Translations under genes and position numbers: made by a program
Shown: positions 50,379 to 64,000 of the stretch, in pieces
How the letters are laid out: each line of letters starts with the position of its first letter
How positions within the stretch are numbered: position 1 is the first letter of the stretch
Assembly: GCA_964427875.1 (NCBI GenBank)
Contig: CAYRVX010000023.1
Span: forward strand, 6,496 to 70,495
Source of the DNA: CAYRVX01 sp964427875
Lineage (GTDB): Bacteria; Planctomycetota; Phycisphaerae; SM23-33
Length of the DNA: 64,000 nt
Reading direction: 5' to 3'
Notes under the pieces: model-generated
Told to the model about the DNA's origin: nothing
The model's database searches: none
Seen by the model: only the letters and a program-made list of their open reading frames with translations

Positions 50379-50750
50379 TCACTTCGGCTTCTTCGCGCCG
50401 TATTTGCTGCGGCTCTGCTTGCGCCCCTCGACGCCGAGGGCGTCCAGCGTGCCCCGGACGACGTGATATCGCACGCCGGGCAGGTCCCGGACGCGGCCGC
50501 CCCGAACGAGCACGATGCTGTGCTCCTGGAGGTTGTGGTCGATGCCGGGAATGTAGGCGGTCACTTCCTTGCCGTTGCTCAGCCGCACCCGCGCCACCTT
50601 CCGCAGGGCCGAGTTCGGCTTCTTCGGGGTGACCGTCTTGACCAGGAGACACACCCCGCGCCTCTGAGGGCACCGGTCCAGGGCCACGTTCTTCTTCTTG
50701 GCCCTCTGGATGACACGTCCCTTGCGCACCAACTGGTTGATCGTAGGCAT
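50379..50750 (-). CDS. rpsL: 30S ribosomal protein S12
   Basis: 123 residues: MPTINQLVRKGR, KKPNSALRKVARVRLSNG and GRVRDLPGVRYHVVRGTLD. The streptomycin-contact lysines are in TPKKPNSALRK and GGRVRDLPG regions; the wild-type KPNS is present. Confidence 0.98.
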   Translation of the reverse strand: MPTINQLVRKGRVIQRAKKKNVALDRCPQRRGVCLLVKTVTPKKPNSALRKVARVRLSNGKEVTAYIPGIDHNLQEHSIVLVRGGRVRDLPGVRYHVVRGTLDALGVEGRKQSRSKYGAKKPK

Positions 50751-50835
50751 TCGTTTGAACCTCGTTGTATTGTTATCCGGACGGCTGCGCCGCGGGGCGC
50801 CCCGTCCGCTGCGGGTTTCTCCCGCGCGCCCGGGC

Positions 50836-55200
<4,365 letters not shown>

Positions 55201-55245
55201 TTCCCGTCGCTCCTTGGCAGCACCGGCCTCGTCCTTCCGTGCCGC

Positions 55246-58200
55246 CTAGATAAGCCGTTTCTTTTCGAGTTGGATGTTCAGCCCGAGCCCGCGAAGCTCG
55301 TTGCACAGCACGTCGAAGCTGACGGGCGTGCCGGCCTCGAGGGTGTTGGTGCCCTTGACCATCGACTCGTAGATCTTGGTGCGGCCCTCGACGTCGTCGC
55401 TCTTGACGGTGAGCAACTCCTGGAGGGTGTAGCTGGCACCGTACGCTTCCAGGCCCCACACTTCCATCTCGCCGAAGCGCTGCCCGCCGGTCCGCGCCTT
55501 GCCGCCGAGCGGCTGCTGCGTGATCAGCGAGTACGGGCCCGTGGCGCGGGCGTGGATCTTCTCGTCGACGAGGTGGTGCAGCTTGTTCATGTAGATGTAG
55601 CCGACGGTCACCTTCTGCTCGAACGGCTCGCCGGTCCGCCCGTCGTGGACGCGGATCTTGCCGTCCCGGGGCATCTCGACCAGCAGTTCGCCGCTGTCGC
55701 CGGCCCGCTGGATCGCCGACAGGTCCTCGCGGCGCTGGTGGACGACCTCGTTCGCCTCGGCGAGGCACTGGAAGATCTCCTCCTCGGTGGCCCCGTCGAA
55801 CACGGGCGTGACGGCCTTGAAGCCCAGGACCGCGGCGGCCCAGCCGAGGTGCGTCTCGAGGATCTGCCCGAGGTTCATGCGCCCGGGAACGCCCAGGGGG
55901 TTCAGCACGATGTCCACCGCCGTCCCGTCTTGGAGGAACGGCATGTCCTCCCTCGGCACGATGCGGGCGAGGACGCCNNNNNNNNNNGTCACGACGGAAA
56001 GCCCGAACTTGGAGACCGAGCGGATCTGCTCGATCCGCGGCCAGTCCTTCCCGTGGACGCCCATCGCCTGGGCCCGGACGGCCGGCTTGGTCGTCTTGAT
56101 CCACTTGACGGAGAAGTTCTCGATCTGCTCGAGGATGACGGCGTCGATGTCGCTCTGGCCGACCTTCTGGCGGGTGGAGGGGTCCACCATGGACGAACCG
56201 AGCACCTCGGCGATCTCCGCCACCATCCTGCGGAAGACCTGGACCATGCGGCCGTTCATCTGGTCGCGGAACGCCTTCATCTGGCGGTTGAGCTGCTTCT
56301 TCTGCTCGTCGGACATGTGCATCCGCCGGCTGAAGCGCCGCGTGCCCACGACCACGCCCTCTTCGCCTGCGGGCAGCTCGAGGCTGTCGTTCTTGACGTC
56401 CTCGCCGGCCCGCCCGAAGATCGCGTGCAGCAGCTTCTCTTCCGGCGACAGTTCGCTCTTGGACTTCGGGGAGACCTTGCCGACGAGGATATCGCCCGGC
56501 CCGACCCGCGTGCCGACACAGACGATGCCGTCGGCGTCGAGGCTGCGAAGCGCCCGCTCCGAGATGTTCGGGATATCGCGGGTGAACTCCTCGCGTCCCA
56601 GCTTCGTCTCGCGGATCTCCACCTCGTACTCCTCCAGGTGGATGGAGGTGAAGACGTCGTCCTTGACGAGATCCTGGCTGATGAGAATGGCGTCCTCGAA
56701 GTTGTACCCGTCGAACGGCATGAAGGCGACGAGCAGGTTCCTCCCGAGCGCGAGCTCCCCGTGGTCGCAGCCCGATCCGTCGGCGATGATCTGCCCCTTC
56801 TTGACCCGCTGGCCCTCGGTGACGATGGGCTTCTGGTTCAGGCAGGTCCGCTCGTTGAGCTTGGCGAACTTCCGCAGCTCATACTCCTCGGCGTTGTCCA
56901 CGATGATCCGCCGGGCGTCCGCGTAGGTGACGGTGCCGCCCTTTCGGGCACGGACGACCATGCCGGAGTTCTCCACGACGGCCTGCTCCATGCCCGTGGC
57001 GACGATGGGCGCTTCGGTCCGGATGAGCGGCACGGCCTGTCGCTGCATGTTCGAGCCCATCAGCGCCCGGTTGGCGTCGTCGTGCTCCAGGAAGGGGATC
57101 AGCGAGGCCGAGACGCCCACGGTCTGCTTGGGGGAGATGTCGACGTACTCGACGGCCTCGCCGTCCACGAGCCCCAGTTCGCCCCTGGAACGGGCCAGCA
57201 CGTTCTCCTTCGGCAGGCGGGCCTTCTTGCCCTCGACGGCGCGCTCCAGGGCGTTCGGCGGGGCCAGGGTCGTCTCCATCTCCTCGTCCGCGCGAAGGTG
57301 GACGATCTTGCCCGTCACCTCGCCTCTGGTCACCTGGCGATACGGCGTGGTCAGGAAGCCGTACTCGTCCACGCTGGCGTAGATGCTCAGCGAGCTGATC
57401 AGGCCGATGTTGTTCCCCTCGGGCGTTTCGATGGGGCAGATTCGCCCGTAGTGGCTGATGTGGACGTCGCGGACCTCGAAGCCGGCCCGCTTGCGGTTCA
57501 GCCCGCCCGGCCCCAGGGCCGAGAGGCGTCGCTCGTGAGTCAACTGGCTCAGCGGGTTCTGCGTGTCGACGACCTGGCTCAGCTCGCCCCGCCCGAAGAA
57601 GTAGTCAATGCTCGACGAGATGCTCTTGGAGTTGACCAGTTCGGCGATCTTGCCCAGCTCGTCGGGGTTCTTGAGGCTCATCCGCTCCTGGACGGTGCGC
57701 CGCAGCTTGAGGAAGCCCTTTCGCAGCTCGTCGGTGGCCAACTCGTCTGTCGTCCGGAGGCGCCGGTTGCCCAGGTGGTCGATGTCGTCCACGACGCCCT
57801 CGCCGCTGCGCAGGTGCAGGATGTACTTCAGCGTGTTGACGAAGTCCTCCGGACGGAGGGTCATCTCCGCCTCCTTGACGGTCTGCTTGAACTTCCGGTT
57901 GATGCGGAACCGCCCCACCTTGCCCAGACGGTACCGGTTGTCGTCGTAGAACTTCTCCTGGAAGAGCGTCTGGGCCTTGTCCGCCTGCGGCGGGTTGCCC
58001 GGGCGCAAACGCATGTAGATCCGCAGAAGCGCGTTCTCGTGGCTCTCGGAGGGGTCCTCCATCAGCGTGTTCAGAATCAGCGGGTCGGAGACCCTCTCGA
58101 TGACCTCCAGCTTCTTGGCGCCGGCGGAGACTATCTTCGTCAGGGCCTCGCCGATCTGCCCGCCGGCCGGCAGAACCTCCTCGCCCGTGTCCGGGTCAAC

Positions 58201-58911
58201 GAACGGCTCGACGACGTACATGGCCACGCGGAGCTTGTCGACCGGCAGCTTCTTGGTGGGGTAGAACTCCCGAATGATGTCGGCGTCGGTGTCGAACCGC
58301 TCGTCAGTGGAGCGGAGGAACATCGTGGCCGGGATCTTGCTGGACTGATCGATCCGGATGACCAGCGAGTCCTTCTTCGTGACGCCCATCTCGATCCAAC
58401 TGCCCCTCTCCGGGATGATCCTCGCCCCGTGAAGCGGGCGGTCGGATTCCTGCATCTCCACGGTGAAGTCCACGCCCGGCGAGCGGTGAAGCTGGGAGAC
58501 GATGACCCGTTCGGCCCCGTTGATGATGAACTCCCCGCCCCCGATCATGATCGGGACTTCGCCGACGTAGATGCTCTCCTCCAGCACGTCCTTGCTGTCC
58601 TTGCGGCTGAGCCGGCAGCGGATGCGGAACGGCCGGCCGTACGTCAGGCGAAGGTCCCGACACTCCTGCGGATCGTACCGCGGCTCGCCCAGTTCGTAGT
58701 GGAGATAGTCCAGGGACATCTTCCCGTCATAGCTGACGATGGGGAAGATCTCCCGGAGCAGCCCTTCCAGTCCCTCGGGCTTTCGCCCGTCGGGCTCGGC
58801 CTCCTTCTGGAGAAACCGTTCGTAGCTGGACAACTGGATGTCGATCAGGTTCGGCACGGGGGCGGCGTCGCCCACCTTCGAGAAGTTCCGCACCTTATCC
58901 ACGTGCACCAT
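55246..58911 (-). CDS. rpoB: RNA polymerase beta subunit, interrupted by an assembly gap
   Basis: 1221 residues as counted with the gap. The rifampicin region contains FFGRGELSQVVDTQNPLSQLTHERRLSALGPGGL, with canonical SQ and H residues. A run of 10 N at 55978-55987 falls after FGLSVV and before GVLARIVPREDMPF. In RpoB of other bacteria this junction holds about VYVATKR then GDKMAGRHGNKG, so several tens of residues, including the conserved lysines that contact the initiating nucleotide, are absent from this assembly. Same frame on both sides. The gene itself is probably intact in the organism. Confidence 0.95.
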   Translation of the reverse strand: MVHVDKVRNFSKVGDAAPVPNLIDIQLSSYERFLQKEAEPDGRKPEGLEGLLREIFPIVSYDGKMSLDYLHYELGEPRYDPQECRDLRLTYGRPFRIRCRLSRKDSKDVLEESIYVGEVPIMIGGGEFIINGAERVIVSQLHRSPGVDFTVEMQESDRPLHGARIIPERGSWIEMGVTKKDSLVIRIDQSSKIPATMFLRSTDERFDTDADIIREFYPTKKLPVDKLRVAMYVVEPFVDPDTGEEVLPAGGQIGEALTKIVSAGAKKLEVIERVSDPLILNTLMEDPSESHENALLRIYMRLRPGNPPQADKAQTLFQEKFYDDNRYRLGKVGRFRINRKFKQTVKEAEMTLRPEDFVNTLKYILHLRSGEGVVDDIDHLGNRRLRTTDELATDELRKGFLKLRRTVQERMSLKNPDELGKIAELVNSKSISSSIDYFFGRGELSQVVDTQNPLSQLTHERRLSALGPGGLNRKRAGFEVRDVHISHYGRICPIETPEGNNIGLISSLSIYASVDEYGFLTTPYRQVTRGEVTGKIVHLRADEEMETTLAPPNALERAVEGKKARLPKENVLARSRGELGLVDGEAVEYVDISPKQTVGVSASLIPFLEHDDANRALMGSNMQRQAVPLIRTEAPIVATGMEQAVVENSGMVVRARKGGTVTYADARRIIVDNAEEYELRKFAKLNERTCLNQKPIVTEGQRVKKGQIIADGSGCDHGELALGRNLLVAFMPFDGYNFEDAILISQDLVKDDVFTSIHLEEYEVEIRETKLGREEFTRDIPNISERALRSLDADGIVCVGTRVGPGDILVGKVSPKSKSELSPEEKLLHAIFGRAGEDVKNDSLELPAGEEGVVVGTRRFSRRMHMSDEQKKQLNRQMKAFRDQMNGRMVQVFRRMVAEIAEVLGSSMVDPSTRQKVGQSDIDAVILEQIENFSVKWIKTTKPAVRAQAMGVHGKDWPRIEQIRSVSKFGLSVVXXXXGVLARIVPREDMPFLQDGTAVDIVLNPLGVPGRMNLGQILETHLGWAAAVLGFKAVTPVFDGATEEEIFQCLAEANEVVHQRREDLSAIQRAGDSGELLVEMPRDGKIRVHDGRTGEPFEQKVTVGYIYMNKLHHLVDEKIHARATGPYSLITQQPLGGKARTGGQRFGEMEVWGLEAYGASYTLQELLTVKSDDVEGRTKIYESMVKGTNTLEAGTPVSFDVLCNELRGLGLNIQLEKKRLI
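55978..55987. other. Assembly gap (10 N) inside rpoB
   Basis: Ten undetermined bases. Homology (see rpoB) suggests that more than ten bases are missing, so the length is a placeholder. Confidence 0.95.
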
Positions 58912-59000
58912 GGCGATTTCCTCTCATCGTGTGCCTTGGCTTGCCGCCGGCGCCGATCCGCTCTCCGTCCCGATCTCATAGGGACCGCGAAGGGCGAATC

Positions 59001-59014
59001 CGCCGGAACCGGCG
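59001..59014 (-). other. Hairpin between rplL and rpoB
   Basis: CGCCGGAACCGGCG can form a 5-bp stem with a four-base loop just after the rplL stop. It lies where many bacteria have an attenuator or RNase III site that lowers rpoBC relative to rplJL. There is no T run. Confidence 0.35.
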
Positions 59015-59022
59015 CAGGATCG

Positions 59023-59448
59023 TCATTTGACCTCGACCGTGGCGCCGGCCTCTTCCAGCGCGGCCCTGGCCTCGTCGGCCTCTTCCTTGGCGACGCCTTC
59101 CCTCACCGGCTTCGGCGCGCTCTCGACCAGTTCCTTGGCCTCTTTGAGTCCCAGGCTCGTCAGGGAGCGGACGGCCTTGATCACCTGTATCTTCTTGTCA
59201 CCAATATCCTTGAGGATCACGTCGAAGGCGACCTGTTCCTCTTCCTCGGCGGCTTCGGCCCCAGCGGCCGGGCCGGCCACCATCACGGCGGCGCCCGCAG
59301 CCGGCTCGATGCCGTGAACGTCCTTCAGATAGCCGGTCAGGTCCACGGCCTCCTTCAGCGTCAATCCCACGATCTCGTCGCCCAGCTTGGTGATCTTCTG
59401 GGGGTATTCCTTCGCGGCTTCCGCGCTTGGGGCTTCCTCTTCAGCCAT
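59023..59448 (-). CDS. rplL: 50S ribosomal protein L7/L12
   Basis: 141 residues; the usual is about 120-128. The C-terminal factor-binding domain is clear (AFDVILKDIGDKKIQVIKAV, GLKEAKELVESAPKPV). The N-terminus is extended and acidic (MAEEEAPSAEAAKEY), with the dimerisation helices after it and an Ala/Gly hinge. Confidence 0.96.
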   Translation of the reverse strand: MAEEEAPSAEAAKEYPQKITKLGDEIVGLTLKEAVDLTGYLKDVHGIEPAAGAAVMVAGPAAGAEAAEEEEQVAFDVILKDIGDKKIQVIKAVRSLTSLGLKEAKELVESAPKPVREGVAKEEADEARAALEEAGATVEVK

Positions 59449-59500
59449 TCTTCGACACCTTCCGTCTTACCGTCTCAAGCACCGCGCCGGCCTGATAGGC

Positions 59501-59517
59501 GAGACCCCAATGGTCTC
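59501..59517 (-). other. Hairpin between rplJ and rplL
   Basis: GAGACC, five-base loop, GGTCTC forms a perfect 6-bp stem in the 143-base rplJ-rplL gap, close to the rplL binding site. It could contribute to the high L12:L10 ratio. Confidence 0.35.
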
Positions 59518-59591
59518 ATTTAAGCCCGTTTCCAGACCCAATCGGCAGCCGGCCTTCGTGCATGAACTCGTCTTGCGCATCGGCGGTTTTC

Positions 59592-60143
59592 TCAGGCGGC
59601 CTGGGGACCGCCGGCGCCGCCCTGTCTCTCCTCGATCGTCTTCAGGATGCCGGCGACGCGCCCTCCCGGGGCGAGGAGGCATCCGGCGAGCCTCGCCGCC
59701 GGCGCCAGCACGCATTGCGCCACTTGCGCGACGGCCTCGTCGCGCGTCGGGTACCTGCTGAGCGCCTCGATCCGGTCGGCACCGAAGAGCTCCCCGTCCA
59801 TGAAGGCCGCCTTGACGGTCAGGTTCGCCGCCTGCTCGCCGATCTCCAGGAGCTCGCGGACGATGGTGACGATCTCGACCGTATCGGGATCGGCGCCGTA
59901 GGCGACCGCGCACGGGCCGTCCAGCAGCTCGCCCGCCTGCGGGATGTCCAGCTCCCTGAACGCCTGCCTGGCCAGGGCGTTCTTGACCACCGTCATCCGG
60001 ATGTCCTTCTCGCGCAGGCGGGCGCGGACCTCGTTGGCCGTGTTGGCGTCCACACGGGTGAAGCCCACGACGGCCAGTTGGGTCACGCCGCGGAACCGCC
60101 GGATCAACTCGTCGCGGAGAAGCTTCTTTACCGGTTTGCCCAT
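59592..60143 (-). CDS. rplJ: 50S ribosomal protein L10
   Basis: 183 residues: MGKPVKKLLRDELIRRFRG, FTRVDANTANEVRARLRE and VVKNALARQAF. The C-terminal helix that carries L12 dimers is present, ending in a Gly/Ala tail. Confidence 0.95.
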   Translation of the reverse strand: MGKPVKKLLRDELIRRFRGVTQLAVVGFTRVDANTANEVRARLREKDIRMTVVKNALARQAFRELDIPQAGELLDGPCAVAYGADPDTVEIVTIVRELLEIGEQAANLTVKAAFMDGELFGADRIEALSRYPTRDEAVAQVAQCVLAPAARLAGCLLAPGGRVAGILKTIEERQGGAGGPQAA

Positions 60144-60158
60144 GGTTCCTCTTGGCGG

Positions 60159-60842
60159 TCACGAAACGTCCACCTGCACCGCAGGAGACATCGTGGCCGA
60201 TATGCAGATCTTCTTGATGTACGTGCCCTTGCTCGAGACAGGGCGCAGTTTCTTGATGTGCTCGAACATCGTCTCGATGTTCTCGGCGAGCTTTTCCGGC
60301 TCGAAGCTCGACTTGCCCACCGGCACGTGGATGTTCCCGCCGTCGTCGTTGCGGTACTCGACCTTGCCGGCGGCATACTCGCCGACGGCCGTCGCCACGT
60401 CCTCCACGACCGTGCCGGACTTCGGAGACGGCATCTTGCCCTGCGGGCCGAGGATCCGGCCGAGGCGGGAGACGCTCCGCATCATCTTCGGCGTCGAGAT
60501 CGCCACGTCGAAGTCCATCCAGCCGTCCTGGATCTTCTGGATCAGCTCGTCGGCGCCGGCCTCCACGGCCCCGGCGGCCTTGGCCTGCTCGGCGTCCTCG
60601 CCCTCGCAGAAGGCGATCACCTTCCGGGCCTTGCCGATGCCGTGCGGCAGGGAGATCGATCCGCGGATGGCCTGGTCCGCCTGACGCGCGTCGATGCCGA
60701 GGTGCATCGTCATCTCGATCGTCTGGTCGAACTTCGTGCCCGCAAAGCCCTTGACGATCTTGACCGCCTCGGCCACCGCCACCGGGGCCTTGGGAACCTG
60801 CTCGAGCCACTGGCGGTACCGTTTGCCGCTCTTGCTTGCCAT
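60159..60842 (-). CDS. rplA: 50S ribosomal protein L1
   Basis: 227 residues: MASKSGKRYRQW, KFDQTIEMTMHLGID, GRILGPQGKMPSPKSGTV and PVGKSSFEPEKLAENIETMF. L1 stalk protein; represses the L11 operon in enterobacteria. Confidence 0.97.
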   Translation of the reverse strand: MASKSGKRYRQWLEQVPKAPVAVAEAVKIVKGFAGTKFDQTIEMTMHLGIDARQADQAIRGSISLPHGIGKARKVIAFCEGEDAEQAKAAGAVEAGADELIQKIQDGWMDFDVAISTPKMMRSVSRLGRILGPQGKMPSPKSGTVVEDVATAVGEYAAGKVEYRNDDGGNIHVPVGKSSFEPEKLAENIETMFEHIKKLRPVSSKGTYIKKICISATMSPAVQVDVS

Positions 60843-60878
60843 TGCGATCTCGCTTCCTTGTGCCCGCGAGCTGCTCGC

Positions 60879-61304
60879 CTACTGCTCCACGACAATCCCC
60901 ATGCTCCGCGCCGTGCCCTCGATGATCCGCCTGGCCGTCTCCACGTCCCGGGCGTTGAGGTCGGCGAGCTTCCTCTCGGCGATCTGGCGGACCTGCTCGG
61001 CCGTCACCGTGCCGACCTTCTCCTTGTTGGGCACGCCGGAGCCCTTGGCGATCTGGGCGGCCTCCTTCAACAGGGCCGCCGCCGGCGGGCTCTTCGTGAT
61101 GAACGTGAAGGTCCGGTCCGCATAGACCGATATCACCACCGGGATCGGGGTGCCGTTGTACTCCTTCGTCCGCTCGTTGAACTGCGAGACGAACTGCCCG
61201 ATGTTCACGTTGTGCTGCCCGAGGGCCGGGCCGATCGGCGGCGCGGGAGTCGCCTGCCCGCCCGGCGCCTGCAACTTGATCTTTGTCACGATTTCCTTGG
61301 CCAT
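60879..61304 (-). CDS. rplK: 50S ribosomal protein L11
   Basis: 141 residues: IKLQAPGGQATPAPPIGPAL, GQHNVNIGQFVSQFNERTKE and the C-terminal MGIVVE. It contacts the GTPase centre. Confidence 0.97.
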   Translation of the reverse strand: MAKEIVTKIKLQAPGGQATPAPPIGPALGQHNVNIGQFVSQFNERTKEYNGTPIPVVISVYADRTFTFITKSPPAAALLKEAAQIAKGSGVPNKEKVGTVTAEQVRQIAERKLADLNARDVETARRIIEGTARSMGIVVEQ

Positions 61305-61406
61305 TTCCTGCCGCTCTCGCGAGTCTCCACAGCGGATGTACCGTGCCGCCCCCGCATCCTTGAGACAGGTGCTCCGGCGCCTCGCCGCGGGCGACCGGGC
61401 GCCGCG

Positions 61407-61961
61407 CTATGCCTTTTCCACCTGCCAGTACTCCAATTCGACCGGCGTGGGGCGGCCGAAGATCGTCACCTCGACCCGAACCAGCCCCTTGTCCGGCAGA
61501 ACCTCGTCCACCGGCCCCTCGAAGTTCTCGAAGGCCCCCTCCTTGATCTTCACGATCTCCCCCTTCTGGAAGTCCACCGAGACCGGCGCGCCTTTCTGGG
61601 CCTTCTCCACCTGCATGAGCATCTTGTCCACGTCGGCGGGTTTCATCGGCGTCGGCCTGCCCGACGTGCCGATGAAGTCCCCCACGCCAGTGGTCTCGCG
61701 GATGAGAAACCACGCATCCTCGCCGATCCGGCCGTCTTCCTCCAGCTCCATCTCCACGAAGACGTATCCGGGGTACAGCTTGCGTTCGACGAACTTCTTT
61801 TCGCCGCCCCGGCCGCGGGGGCTCGGGCGGCGCTCCGTGGGGACCAGGATCCGCCCGATCTTCTCGTCCAGACCCTCGATCTTGACCTTTCGCACCAGCG
61901 CCTCTCGGACCATCTCTTCCTTGTTCGAGGCGACCCGCAAAACGTACCACTGCTTGGCCAT
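61407..61961 (-). CDS. nusG: Transcription factor NusG
   Basis: 184 residues. The NGN domain (QWYVLRVASNKEEMVREAL, LYPGYVFVEMELEEDG) is followed by KOW domain (FQKGEIVKIKEGAFENFEG). Binds RNA polymerase beta' and couples with S10. It lies 24 bases after secE. Confidence 0.97.
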   Translation of the reverse strand: MAKQWYVLRVASNKEEMVREALVRKVKIEGLDEKIGRILVPTERRPSPRGRGGEKKFVERKLYPGYVFVEMELEEDGRIGEDAWFLIRETTGVGDFIGTSGRPTPMKPADVDKMLMQVEKAQKGAPVSVDFQKGEIVKIKEGAFENFEGPVDEVLPDKGLVRVEVTIFGRPTPVELEYWQVEKA

Positions 61962-61985
61962 TCGTCTGTTTCCATCCCAAAGGGG

Positions 61986-62378
61986 CTATCCGCCCATGAC
62001 GCCCATCGCCGTGAACAACAGCGCGAACACGGCGTCCACCGCGTAGAGGATTCCGGCCAGGATGAACGTAGCCACGATCACGACCTTCGTCGAACCGACG
62101 ATCTCTTTCCTGCTGGACCAGGAGACCTTCTTTATCTCGCCCTCTGTGGCGATGAGGAAATCCGCCGATTTCGGGCGGTTCACTATCCAGAACATGAACA
62201 GCCCCAGCGCCACGAACAGCAGCGCGGGCACGCCGAACTGCACGGCCGGCAGGGCGTATCCCTCCAGCTTCCTGCTCAACGCCGCCGCGCCGCCAAGGGC
62301 GATCACCATGGCCGCCACGAACGTGATCGTCCGGGCGTATCGTCCCTGGCCTCGCTTGTAAATCTCGAGCACTCGCAT
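61986..62378 (-). CDS. secE: SecE translocase subunit
   Basis: 130 residues from ATG 62378. Three hydrophobic helices (about 17-36, 44-66, 99-125); the conserved amphipathic segment EGEIKKVSWSSRKEIVGST (about 79-97) lies before the last. The third helix is the essential core. In place between tRNA-Trp and nusG, as in many bacteria. Confidence 0.93.
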   Translation of the reverse strand: MRVLEIYKRGQGRYARTITFVAAMVIALGGAAALSRKLEGYALPAVQFGVPALLFVALGLFMFWIVNRPKSADFLIATEGEIKKVSWSSRKEIVGSTKVVIVATFILAGILYAVDAVFALLFTAMGVMGG

Positions 62379-62454
62379 GCTTCGGCCGTTCTCCGTCGCG
62401 ACGTTCCGCCCGGCCTGCCGCCGAGCGGCTCTCGGCCGCACCGGTCCGATCCAT

Positions 62455-62527
62455 CACGGCAGGAAGGACTTGAACCCTCAACCTGCGGTTTTGGAGACCG
62501 CTGCTCTACCAATTGAGCTACTGCCGT
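62455..62527 (-). tRNA. tRNA-Trp (CCA)
   Basis: 73 bases. Acceptor ACGGCAG pairs with CTGCCGT, discriminator G. Anticodon stem GCGGT/ACCGC with loop CTCCAAA gives CCA. T arm GAGGGTTCAAGTCCTTC. No encoded CCA tail. It lies between rpmG and secE, probably processed from the tuf operon transcript. Confidence 0.95.
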
Positions 62528-62635
62528 GTGCCCGATACGCCGAACGTCGCCGCGTCGGGCTCGCTCCTCGGGGCCGCCCTGGCCTGGGGCCCAACGCGGC
62601 GGGCGGGCCGCCGGGCTCCGCGCCCGGACCGGCGA

Positions 62636-62803
62636 TCATCTTCTCTTGATCTTGTGCTCGGTGTGCCTCCGCGTCTTCGGGCAGTACTTCTTCAGCTTCA
62701 GCTTCGGCACACCGCCCAGCGTGCGAATCTGCGTGCGGTAGTTCAACGCGCCGCAGTCGCTGCACTGAAGCCAGACGTATTCTCGGGCCTTCGACTTGGC
62801 CAT
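62636..62803 (-). CDS. rpmG: 50S ribosomal protein L33
   Basis: 55 residues: MAKSKAREYVWLQCSDCGAL, KLKLKKYCPKTRRHTEHKIK. C14, C17 and C41 are present but the fourth cysteine of the zinc-binding form (CPxC) is Thr (CPKT). Starts seven bases after the tuf stop. Confidence 0.93.
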   Translation of the reverse strand: MAKSKAREYVWLQCSDCGALNYRTQIRTLGGVPKLKLKKYCPKTRRHTEHKIKRR

Positions 62804-62809
62804 CGGGCC

Positions 62810-64000
<1,191 letters not shown>

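Noticed and set aside
59562..62516. Long + strand frame opposite rplJ to secE
   Set aside because: Antisense to six conserved genes and across tRNA-Trp.

Overview
The window is GC-rich bacterial chromosome and most resembles Planctomycetota, possibly a Phycisphaerae-like lineage. The evidence is the EF-Tu switch I region (RRDATKILTI in place of the usual ARGITI), several large periplasmic TPR proteins, an ExbB with three ExbD copies, a planctomycete-style Lgt, and a sigma factor with a long DNA-binding N-terminus. Placement is inference from protein character; no rRNA is present. A run of exactly 10 N inside rpoB indicates a scaffolded draft or metagenome assembly.

Layout. Positions 1-11411 (+ strand) hold a truncated unknown gene, a membrane protein, a folate/pantothenate block (folK, deoxynucleoside kinase, panC, panD), an lgt with an EF-hand insertion, a PDZ protein with a dead trypsin fold, a TPR/HEAT protein, a membrane protein and purC. 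A hairpin element separates purC from a convergent strand: 11478-29330 is almost all on the - strand. It carries an anchored gluzincin protease, a sigma-70 factor with three helix-turn-helix-like segments, then an envelope cluster read from 27044 downward: von Willebrand A protein, TPR protein, ExbB, ExbD x3, a 1219-residue TPR protein, tRNA-Cys, a cytochrome-like protein with a CX4CH motif, a small membrane protein and a lipoprotein. tRNA-Leu(UAG) (+) and a cellulose-synthase-like glycosyltransferase (-) follow.

From 29502 to the right edge lies a nearly complete transcription/translation supercluster, all on the - strand. In transcription order: tuf, rpmG, tRNA-Trp, secE, nusG, rplK, rplA, rplJ, rplL, rpoB, rpoC, rpsL, rpsG, (about 600 bp leader) fusA, rpsJ through rplO (S10 and spc blocks), secY, adk, map, a repeat region, rpmJ, rpsM, rpsK, rpsD, rpoA, rplQ, HIT, then two cyclophilins. 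infA and rpmD are absent from their usual places. SecY has two extra N-terminal membrane helices. The only AT-rich stretch noted in this cluster is a facing pair of heptamer repeat arrays sitting exactly where infA normally lies.

How the parts work together: the right half makes the core of RNA polymerase, the ribosome and the Sec translocon. The left and middle parts make cofactors and purines, lipidate lipoproteins, and build what looks like a proton-motive-force-driven envelope machine whose non-motor parts are lineage-specific. That ExbB/ExbD3/vWA/TPR cluster, the EF-hand Lgt and the three-HTH sigma factor are the most promising places for undescribed biology.
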